DNA of 64,000 bases from positions 558,001 through 622,000 of the forward strand of contig NZ_FBYC01000004.1 of assembly GCF_001517585.1 (NCBI RefSeq), read 5' to 3'. Source of the stretch: Roseibaca calidilacus. GTDB lineage: Bacteria; Pseudomonadota; Alphaproteobacteria; Rhodobacterales; Rhodobacteraceae. Positions within the stretch are counted from its first letter, which is position 1, and the number at the start of each line of letters is the position of its first letter. Of the stretch, positions 25,701 through 37,700 are shown piece after piece. The position numbers and the translations under genes are program-made. Under the pieces are notes generated by a model. That model was not told where the DNA came from, made no database searches, and worked only from the letters and a program-made list of their open reading frames with translations.

Positions 25701-28700
25701 TCTGAGCGAAGCAGTGAACAAGCTGCAAGATCTCGCGGGCCTTGATGAATTGGGTTCGGGGGCGAATGCTGTTGATTTTGTGACCCGTCTCACGGCTCTT
25801 GAAACAACGACGTCTCAGGCGGTTGAAACTTATGTGTCCGGCGCGATCACGACGCTGAAGGAGCAGATACAGGGTTTTGCGAGCAGCACTGATTATACGA
25901 GCCTGGCGGCGATTCTGGATGACAGCGCCTCGACCCAAGATGGCGAGCCGTCTCTGAACTCGATTGCTGGTCTGAAGGCGGCGATTGCATCGATCAATGC
26001 GGGTGGCAATCCTGACCTCGATGCGCTTGAGGACGAGGTCGGGCTCAAGGCTGAGGACAACAACGGAACAGCCACGGGCCTTTATGCGCTGATCGAAACT
26101 TCGATTGATAGCGCGGTTGAAGCGCTTGAAGATAGCCTGTCTGGCTACGCACGCGACGGTTCAACGGGCAATTTGATCATTGGCAACGATGATTTTGCAT
26201 CGATCAAGGATCTGAGCGACGCAGTGAGCAAGCTTCAAGCGCTTGCTGGCCTTGATGAATTGGCAGGGTCGGGGGCGGATGCCACGGATTTTGTGACCCG
26301 TCTCACGGCTCTTGAAACAACGACGTCTCAGGCGGTTAAAACTTATGTGTCCGGCGCGATCTCGTCGTTTGAGGCACAGATTCAGGGTTTTGCGAGCAGC
26401 GGTGAATATACGAGCCTTGCTCTGATCCTTGATGACACGGACGCTCCTGGGAATACGAGCAATGAGCCGACCCAAAACTCGATTGCTGGTCTGAAGGCGG
26501 CGATTTCGTCGCTCAATGCGGGTGGCAATCCTGAACTGGATGCGCTCGAAAATGAGGTTGGTTCACCTGCTTCGGTTGATGGGCAAGGCAATGCGGTCGC
26601 AGCTTCGGGGCTTTATGCACTGATTGAGGATCTGCAGGCTCAAATCAATGCGGTTGTCGCGCCGGACGAGATCCAAGGTAACGAGTTGGACAACCATATC
26701 CAAATGTTCGCCTTTGCCGGGCAGGAGCAAACGATCCGTGTGGATGGTGATGAAGGCAACGACACTATCGACAGCGCGGATGTCGATACACACATCATCG
26801 GTGGTCTTGGTAGTGATACGATCAACCTGACCTGGAAAGATGGCTCGAGCGATACGGTTATCTATCAGTCCATTTATGAAGGCCAAAGCATTCCGGTTGT
26901 TTCTGTCACCTTCTCAGATGATGAACAGGATTACCGCGAAGGCACGGTGCTCAGCCTTACGATCAACGGCACCGCCTATTCTTACACCGTCACGGCCTAC
27001 CCGGGCGATAGCGTTCAGGATGCCCTTCAAGGGCTTGTTGACGAACTGACGGCGCAGAGTGCGCCTATCGAAGGTGGCTCGGTCGATCCGGCTTCGGGTA
27101 CAATCCGTCTCGTTGGAACGGGGACGTTGAATGTGGAAGCCGGCGACGGCACCAATCCAGCAATCGTCAACCCTGGCCTTGCCAAACAGGTCTCCATCAC
27201 CTTCCCGAATTCATCGGATTGGCCGACGGCCACGAACGGAACCAATACGACCGAATTTGTGCGCGAAATGAGCGTTCAGATCAATGGTGACACCCCGCTC
27301 GTTGCGCAGGTTCAGTATGACTCGGATGGAAGCGTTGATGTTGCAGCGTCTCTGGACGCTCTGAAGGATGTAATCGAAACCACATATGGCGCGGGCGGAA
27401 CAGTCACTGACGGCTTGTTGTCCTTGGTACAGGTGAGTGGCTCATCGATCACACTTGTGGGCGCGGATGTTGGTGGCGAGACAAATGCAAATTTCACTGT
27501 CGACGCAGCGACACTCGATCAGAACGGGACCCAGCAGGAAACGACGGTTTCGTTCAGCGCTGATGATGCTGATTACTATGCAGGCGGTACCTTGAGTGTA
27601 GTGGTTGCTGGTGAAACCATTGAAGCCGACATGGTGGCTGGGGATGCAGTGGCATCGGTTACAAATTTGCAAATGGCAGTTCAGGCAGCACAGCTGCCGA
27701 TTTCGGCGACTTCCTCCATTGGTGTTGATACTGCGGCACTTGGTGGGACTTTGTCAGAAACCACAGCATTTGACGGTTCTTCGACGAAGTTGAAAATTCT
27801 GGTTGACGGTGAGCTGTGGGAGCCAAACCAATCGACCCTTACTGGGCCAATCACCTTTGATTTTACCCATGTTACCAACATTTCTTGGAATGGATCGGCA
27901 TGGATTTCTGATTCAGGATCACCGCTGATTGACAAAACAGTAACGGGCACAGTTAGAGCTATAAACTCGCAGAGTTTTGATGAATTGCGTTTCAACGGAA
28001 CAGTGGGGTACGGTGAGTATTTTAAAGATTTTCCACTTCAAAATGACATGGTTGACCTAGATAATGTCTCAGACACCAGCAACGTGTCAGGAATTTATCC
28101 CAATAGTTTCAACCACTTCCAAGGCGTTTGGACCGATGGAAGCGTGACGGGTATGATTATCCGTTCAGATTCATCTGGCAGTTACAAGTTGGTTACCGAT
28201 GGTGCTACCGGTATAACACCTGGTGCTGATATCACAGCCAATTGGACAGGTGAGAACTATTCGGATCCGAGCGTAGTCCCCAATATTGGTACTGACGGGG
28301 ATGGTGATCCTCAGCTTGAGAATGGGGTCACCCTTGCCTCGCTGATTGATAGTTTCAATACGAAGTTCGATGGCAAAGCGACGATGTCTTTTGACACAGG
28401 TCTTCAGACGCTCATCATCGAGGCTGATGAGGCTGGGTCCAGTATATCAATCGAAGTTGACCAATTCGATTTCCAGGTTGGTGGTAATTCTGTCCTAGAT
28501 GTTGCAAATGCAACAGTGACTCTTGGGGAGGATGCTCAACTTCCAATCGTCGAAAGCGTTAAGGTGGTGACGTCTGATGAGAAGGAGACCGTCGTTTCTG
28601 TTGTTCAATCAACAGATACTGTCAGCTTTGATTTGACAGGCGTTGATGCGACCGAAGAGTTCTTCGTAAAATTTGTTCCATTCCAGGAATTTAAAATAAG

Positions 28701-31700
28701 CGGTAGTGCTTATCAAAGCAATGGCGATGGGACTCTCGATACAACTTCGCAACCAGGCCTCTTTTCATGGTCTTTAACTGAAACATTTGTTAACGGTCTC
28801 GCTACTTCGATCCGGCCAGAATTGGTTCGCGTTGATGGGACAGATTACTTCAAATTCGCCTCAGTAGGGGATTTTGTTGCAGCTTTGAATGAGTTCACGG
28901 ATCCAACGTCCTGGAGCCTTGGCCACGGCCGTCCGGAGCTTAGTTTCACGGCAAGCTATAACGCTGATTCACAGGCCATTGAGGTTGTTGCGACAGGCGA
29001 CTCCATAGCATATTCGGGGGACGCATTAACTGGACTAGGGCAGAATCGTCTGGACTATATGTTCACGGTAACGTCTCCCGACTTAATCATCACCGCCAAC
29101 ACCGAGGAACCTGACCCGCTGAACGTGACGGCGTCGATGGATTATGCGGGCACCAAGCAGGAAGCGACTTTCTCTCTGGATACAGCGACACAGTATTCGG
29201 AATACAGCTTTGATATTCATGTAAACGGTGTCGGCACGGCGGATACTCCGACGCGCGCGGCTGATGTGTATTTTGAAGGCGGCAAGGTTTATCTTAAAAT
29301 CGCTGATCTTGTAAGTGGGTCTGATACGCTGGTTTCTGTGGATATGAGCGAGAGTATCTCAACCGTATTTTACTACAGCAAAACAACTGGCGCAGTTTTG
29401 GCCACCGACACCTTCAGCAACAGTCCATTCAGTGTAAGCTTTGTGGGTGGTGGTAATGTCTCGGTCTTCACTTCGGGAAAGAACGTTGTGCAAATTCTTG
29501 CGGAACTGGAAAGCGATCCAAGAATTAAGTCAGCTGAGATCGTGGCTGATGGCGCTGATGCTGGCAAGATTAGAATTGAGGCGGCTCCAGGTATCGAGAT
29601 ATCCACCACGAACTTAGTCGGCAATCCGACGTTCAGCTTTACTGGTGGTGGGCAGATTGCATTTGACAGAAGTACCGCTTCTGTGGATGCCAGTGTTGCG
29701 ACATCGCGAGCTTTGGTCGAGGAGATCAATGCCGAGGCTGCGAGCGGAGGAAGCTTGCATGGCCTAATCGAAAGCGCGTCTTACGACAGCGCCTCCGGCG
29801 AAATCACACTGACAGCCGCCCAGGCGGGCAAGGAAACCTTCGCAATTTCAGATGTCACGCTTGATTATCAGGGCGTACAGCAAAAGGCGACGTTCAAGCT
29901 CGAAGCGGATGCCGATAACGTCTACGATGCCAACACCGATGGTGATACTATTACCCGCGGGGCGGAGATCTTTTACGAGGGTGGTAAGGCGCATCTTACG
30001 ATCACTGATCTTGAGAGTGACGCTGATACGCTGGTTTCCGTGGATATGGTGGCGTCCCCCACGCTGAGCGTCGAGGTTGGCACAACAGGCCTGACAAGCA
30101 GTCATGTGTTCACGGATAGTCCAACCCAACTCGAAACCACTGGAAACTTCTTTGCGTTCATCCTTCTGAAGTCTAATGGTATGGTCTATTCGGATGGTTC
30201 GACCAGTAATGAAGTTGGCTCTCTGTTTGTTACGCAAGCCAATGAGACCGTAGATCAATTCTTGTCACGTATTACGCAAGACCCATATATCGATAGCGCC
30301 AGTTTTAACGAGACGGACGGAAAGATAAAAATCCAGCTGTCCTCTCAGGCGTATGATGAGGGGGTTGCTAAGATTTTTGTTGAGGCAGAAGACAGCGCTA
30401 ACAACAATTTCTTTGCATACTATTATCCCACCGCCACCCCACAGACGGATTTTGCTGCTATGACGAGGCAGGCACTCGTCGATGAAATCAACGCTCAGGC
30501 GTCGAGCGGTAGTCTGGATGGCCTGATCGAATCTGCAACTTTCGATAGCGCAACCGGCGAAATCACCTTGACGGCTAAGGAAGCCGGTGAGGAAACCTTC
30601 GCAATCTCTGATGTCACGCTGGATTATGAGGGGATCAAACAGATCTCGACGATCAGCCTGCTGGACAGCCCAACCCACAGCATGACCTATGCGGATGGCG
30701 CGAGCTACGATCTTTCCCCAACAAGCCGCGGGGCGGAAGCCTATTATGACGGTGGCAAGGTTTATCTCGCCATTGAAAAGGCCGATGATGGGACTGTCGT
30801 GAACATCGAAGCACCGATGGTGGTTGAGGGGTTAACCCTGTTGTTCAAAGCGGGTAGAACGCCCAGTCCGCTTGAAGATGCCAGCGCTGGGATTGGTTTT
30901 AATAGTACGTCAGCGTTTGTTATTTCGTTGACTATTGATGGTATTTCTTATGATGAGACAGACTTTGTAAAATATCTGACAGATAACGCGAAGGTCTTGG
31001 TGGACTTCGATACTGTAAGTGATTTGCAAGATCTCCCAACAAATTCAGCTACGACCCAAGATCTGGCGGACTGGATTGAGAGTTTGGCAGAGGTGGTTTC
31101 AACCGAAGTTACCACCAACGATCAAATGAAGGTTGTATTTGCGCCTGACGTTGAGCTGGTTGACTGGTTTGTAACAAGTGCGGCCTATACTAATGGCACA
31201 CTTGTTTTGGAGGGACCCGACGCACTTGGCTCATATTTCTTTACGGAAGATGGAAAGAAAATGAACGAGCCAGATGTGATACCCCCCGCCGATCCGCGTG
31301 AACCTACCGCTCAGGCGCTGGTGGACGCGATCGAGGCCGAGATGGCCTCGGGTGGTTTGGAGGGCGTGATCGGTTCAGTTTCTCGCGATGGGATGACCAT
31401 CACACTCGAATCCGCTGTGGCCGCGCCCGAAGTGTTCAAAGTGTCGAATGTCACGCTTGACTACCAAGGCCGCGAGCAGATTGCGACGGCAGAGTTCAGC
31501 ACGGATAATAACGACTACTACACCGGGGGGGAGGTCAGCCTTACCATTGATCCAACGCCCTCCGACAGCAACGATACAGGCTCTGATCTGTCTGTGACAC
31601 TCACGATGTCCGCTGGCGATGCAGACGCAACGCTGAATGCCCTTGTTGACGAAATAAATTCCAAGATTGCGAATGAGACAGCTTGGAGCGATGTCCTTCA

Positions 31701-34700
31701 GCTTGCGTCGCTGGATACCTCCACGGGGGTCTTGACACTGACCTCAGCTGACAAGGTCGAGGAACAATTCTTGATCAGCGCGGCCACCATCACGGAACAA
31801 TCAACAGCCCAGCAGGCCAGTGCGATGTTCAGTGCGCTGAACGACCACTATTACGATGGCGGAAAGATCGGACTGACCATCAATGGTGAGCCTGTCGAGG
31901 TGGCCATGGTTGCGCGTGATGCCGTCGCGACGCTCAATGCGCTGAAGGCAGCGGTCGAACAGAAGATCGCTGCGACAACGGCACTCAGCGACAAGCTTGA
32001 AGGCACGGTGGAGCTGGACTTCCCGGCTGATATTGGAACCGACGGCGTGTCTGCCTCGCTGATCTTCACGGCGAAAGCTGCCGAAGATGGCTTTGGCGAA
32101 ATCGATATCACCGAGGTGTTCACGGGTGTTGAGGCGCAGGCTCAGATCAGCACGTTGCAACTGACCGATGGCGCTGTTCCGCTTGCCATTGCCGAGGTTG
32201 AAGACCAGCCCCAGCTTTGGGTCGATATCGACGGCACCAAGGTCTATGCTGATGCCGGCAATACCGAAGCGGAAAGCGTGCGCAACCTGGCGCAGGCGGT
32301 GATTGACGCGCGTGATGGTGTATATGACACCATTGACGTTGCGGCAGCAGGTGGCGATGTGCCGGCGCAGGTGCGCATAGCACTGCCCGATGACGTCACC
32401 GCCGGCACCATTCTGGCGAATGACGGCACGAACACGCTGTCCACCGTACTGGCCGAGATCGTGATTTCGGACGGGACCGATGATGCAACTGTTGTTTTGA
32501 ACTGGTCTGATGCGACCGGTTTTGGCGGTGATGGCCGCGCCACGGTGGCGGAACTGGTTGACGCGCTCAACAATGGCCTGTCGGACCCGACATTGGGCAC
32601 CATCACCTATGATGCAGCGCGCAACGAAATCGTGGTCACGTCAACCGCGAGCGGGAGTGACGCCAGCATAACGGTGAAGGATTTTGCGCTGGCGAATTTC
32701 TATCAGGCAGATGGGACTATTGTAGAAGTTGCAGGCGAACCGGTAGCAATAAGCCTTGCCGATCAGGCGCTGTCTGAAGGGGCCAGTGCCGATCCTGCGG
32801 TTCTCAACCTTACCGATACATCTTCCTTTACGTGGAGCAATAGCATTTCCGCTGGTTTGAATTACTTTATAAAAATTCAAGTCGAGGATACATACACCGG
32901 AACGACAACTGTCATCGAAGAAACGTTTATGTTTACTGGTGATGTTGATTACGGTACAGTCAACCCAGATTGGCCGGTGCAGTTGGACGCTCTTTTGTCG
33001 CCTTATGGTGTTAGAGTCGCGACGGACTCCAACGGAGATTACATAACATCTAACTTTACACTTGAAACGGAGGCTGAAGGCCAGGGCGTTACGCTTTCTG
33101 TGCAATCGTTCACGACTGCTGCGATGAGTGACATCTCTTTGACTGCTGTAAACGGTGCTTCTACCACCACCGGCATTCAGGCTGGTGACGATATCGGTTT
33201 CGACAGCATAGGTGATTTTCAAGTCGCCTTTTCCGTCACAGATAATAACAATGTTGTCTATGAATTCTTTGTAAAAGGGGACCCAAGCGGAGCCAATGTT
33301 CAAGAGACGATCACAGTCTATAAAAATGGTTCAGTGGAAACCGTAGACTTTTCAGGAATAACAACACCGACTGCGCTGCCCAGTTCTGAATGGGATTACA
33401 CAAGTGCTGTTGAGTTTGTTTCTGATTGGGTTGATGCGACTGAGCAGGCACTTGGTGTTGAAAACTTGGTAAGTATTTCGAGCCCAGTTGGGTTTGGCTA
33501 TCAAAAATTTATTAGGATCGAGGTTGAAGACGCAAAAAGTTTGTCCCCCAAGGCGCCGAATATTTCGACGTCAAATGACCGTTTCGTCGAATACAAGTTT
33601 TCGGATAGCGTCGCATCTGATCGAACTGCTTTCTATGGTTTGGACTCGAACGACGACGTCATCCTCGGCTCGGTAGGTGGAGCACACCCTTTCTTTAATT
33701 ACCTAGACTACCCGACGGCCACTGGAGATCGTGTTCCAAACCTTGCGTCTGCGGAGATCCCGCTTGGCGATGATGTAGATCTCACCAATATGGTTGCAGC
33801 GGGTAGTACTGTGGTCGTGGATGTTGATTTCTCGGCTAACGACGGTACAGCCTCTATATTCAACTTCCGGCTCGATTATGAGGTTGATCGGCCCGTGTCT
33901 TTCGCCGAGTTGGCTCAAGAGCTCAACGCGCGCCTGACAGAGTGGGAAAACGGAACGACAGGGAACGCGAATAACACCACGGACGGTGGTAAGTCGTCCG
34001 GTGATCTGGGCACAATTTCCTTTGATGCGGCGGCCGAAAAGTTCGTTGTTGCTACAATCGAGGCGTCTGACGCACGCGATTTGCAGCTGCATGAATTCAC
34101 CATCCCTCAAGTCATAAGCGGCAATCTGCTTGAAATCACCGATGGGAACTCCGCATCTTTGGAGTTGGGTCAATTTGATGAATTGACCGCAACACCCGCT
34201 GACGGCGATGTATTGCGCATCGATATTGACCCGGCGCTGTCAACGGTCGTCGAGGATGTTCTTGAGCTTTCGGATGCAACCGTAGTCTTCACCCTTGGCC
34301 TTACCTTTGACAAAGACGGCACGTCGCTCGGAATCTCGGCACAGTTTTCCTTGTCAAGTTCAGGGGAAACGGTACTTCGGATATCTGATAATAATAATAA
34401 TCTGTTCGAGGCGACTGAAGACACCGAGCCTACCATTGTGATGGCTGCGTCTAGCCTGGAAGATGTGATATCGATGCTTAATTCCTGGCTGGGAGAATAT
34501 GAAACTCTTAATAACTCGGCAGTTGGTGAACTTGGTGAAATTCTCTTTGAAGACGGCCGCCTGATTGTGGAGACTGCCGAAGGCGTGAAAGTTTCGGCTG
34601 GAAGCAGCGTTACTTCTGGAGAATTGTTGCTTGTATCGGCGGCGGATACAGGTGGCACATCACACGTGGTAAAACTTAAGGATGACAATACCTTTGTTGA

Positions 34701-37700
34701 AAACTCCTCCAGTTCCTCTGCGATTTCTACCTTTGACGTCAGCGCAGACATCGGCAGCTACATCACTACCGAAGGTCCGCAGGGTCTTATCTTCGACGGT
34801 GGCGTAGACGGGTTGGCCGCTGATACGCTGCTCGCATCTGACACGATCACTGGTACGCTCACGGTAACCGAGGGCGGCACTGATACCGAGCTTGCGATTG
34901 CCTTTACGCCTGCCTTGGCAGAAAAGCCCGGGCAGGGCGGCACGGTTCAGGATTTCGTGGATTATCTGAACAGTGATGCCACACTCAGCCAGCATGTGCA
35001 GGCGGCTTTGGTGGATGGGGACGTCGTTATCTCCGCGATTTCCACAACCGCGAGCCTCGGTGGCGATTTAACGCTCGGTCTGAAAGGGACGGACTTTGCC
35101 GAAACGATCATCGCCAACGCTGCGGCCAGTGATCAGGGGACGGCGGAAGTTGCCTTTGAAGCTGCAACGCCTGCCGAACTGGCCATTGCGTTCAGCAACG
35201 CGCATATACCGACATTCGAAGGCTACTCCATCACACTAGGCCTAGATATCGGTGATGCAAACGGGCTTCAGCCGATAACGGCAACAGCGCAGTCCGGTTT
35301 CTCGGGCGATATTGACGCAGTCGTAACGGCGCTGAACGCGACCGGTTCACCGTTTGAGGGTAGAGTAAGCTTTGCCTGGGATGGGACTGACGGAGCACTG
35401 GTGGCGACAAGTGTCGCGACCGGCGCTCAGGTCCAGATCGACTTTGATAACGCGGTTTTGGTTGAGGATGCGTCTTCGTTCAACTTCCGCGTTGGTCAGG
35501 CAGTTGAAGATCCGGTCTTTGGGGTAGATGAGGTGGCTTTTGAAGCTGCCACGGGCGCATCCATCACTCTGTCTGAATTCCAGGGGGTCGATCCGGACGC
35601 AAGCTTGGCAGAGGGGCAATATGATTTCAGCATTGTGGTTGACGGCACGCCGATCACGGGTTCCTACACCGCGCCAGATCCGACGACATCGCCGGGAACG
35701 GTCACTGATTATATTGCGGCGATCAACAACGCCCTTGGGTCTGATGCCAGCGCCGCGCTAACCGATGCCGGCCTCGAAATTGTGACCTCTGCCGACGGCA
35801 GTAGCGCATCTCTGGAAGTATCTGCGTCAGACCTGTCGATCTCGGTCATTCAGGCGCCAGTACAGGCAATTGCGTCGGTGGTGGGTTCAGTTGAATTCAA
35901 CGCTGACTCGGGTGACAACGAGCTGACCCTGACGGGTGCCAATGATGGGCCGGATGAGATGAACCTGGGCGGCTATACCTATGAAACCGAAGACGCCGCC
36001 GCGGGTTCGGCTCAGCAGGTTGAAGTTGCATTCACCAACACGCTCGACTCGGCCTCCTCAGTACCTGCTGGGACGGTGATCAGCCTGACCATAGATGGTG
36101 TCGAGACGCAGCTGAAGCTGTGGAGTGATGCTGCGTTCACGGATGACACAAGCGGTTACAGTGGCACATACTTCGATCTGTCGAGTGTCTCCGGCGATCG
36201 TTCGGAAGCTATTGTTGCGGCGCTGGCCGACGCAATCGAGGCATCGCACAATCTCGGTGATGCAACATCGGGTACAGATACTGATCTGATGAGTGTCGCC
36301 GTGGCCGGAAACCGCATAGAACTGGAGTCCGCTCGTAACGGCTCCGGTACTCTGGGAACGGTCGATGACGGACGCTTGGGTTTGACGGTCACAGCGCCCA
36401 CAGGCGCTGGCGGCGCGGATCAGGCGATCGCCGTTGGCTTCGTCGAAACGCTGAATGCAGGTGAGATCGTTTATGTGAGCGAAAGCACTCATTCGTCAAC
36501 CGATGTGACTATCCAAACCGATCAGGTTGGGCGCGACGAAGGGGTTTTGACCTTCACCGATAACGTTGATGGGACGTCCGGTGAAGGGACCGGTGTGACC
36601 GATGTTGATGACTACGACTTTACGGTTGATGGGTCAGATTACGACGGTGCTATCGATGACCTCGACGGCCGTATCGACATCAACGACACGCTTACAGAGG
36701 GTAAAGAAACCAAAACTGTGGGTGTGACGCGCGACAACCCTGATGACGAACCTGACTATGCTGGTGATAGCCCGTTGACCGGTGGTTTCGGGATCAAACA
36801 GGATTACGAGAACCCCGATGACAGCGTTACGGACCTGCAGTATTCGTCAACCGGCGGGGATGCGAATTTCTACGGCGATGACGCTTTGATAGGGGAGGAC
36901 GACCAAGGTGATCCGACTGGCCTGGGCGTGAAGCAAACCTATACCAACCCGACCGATGGCTATGATGCGCTTGATGCGTCTCCGCAGGACAATACGGTTG
37001 GTAATACCAATACCGGCGATAAAGACCTCTACGGTGACGACGCTCAGATAGGGGAGATTGATGGGAATGGAGACTTTAATGGCGAGGGTGTAACTCAGAC
37101 CTATACCAACCCCGAAGACGGCTATGATGCCGAGAGCGGGTCGCCGCGCGAGAACGACGCCGACACCAATGAAGGTGACGCCGACCTCTTCGGTGGCGCG
37201 GCGGGTGTGATTACGGATGACGGCACTTATACCGACAATCTGGAGGGCAGCACGACCATGCCGGAACGGTTTGTTTATGCCCTTCCATCCGGCATACTTG
37301 GTTCTAGTGAAGTAACTGCTGGTACTGTTAGCGTCAGTAACGGCACAGAAACGGAGACAATTACATTCGGGACGCAAACAGACCTGACTGAATTGGTCGA
37401 CGGCGTGGTGTCCGCAAGCTTCGTGGATACGGTCGAGATAACTCAAGACGGCGAGATCATCATCACGACCACGGGCGCAAGTGGCGACTATCTGGAGCTG
37501 GCGCTTGATCTGACCTTCAGCGACAACACAACGGTTACTGATACAGCCCGTGCCTATGGCGAGACGGCAATCAGCCTGAGTGATGACGATGCTGACGGCG
37601 GTGTTTCGGGAGAGTCTGCTACTGAGTTGGCGGATGATGCTGACAACGGCGATGACTTCGAAATCACCGATGACAAGGATCCGTTCGCCCCGTTCAGTGA

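Noticed and set aside
23773-26630. CRISPR-like reading of the regular repeats
   Set aside because: The units are 171-177-codon in-frame protein repeats inside one gene, with no unique spacers and no cas genes.
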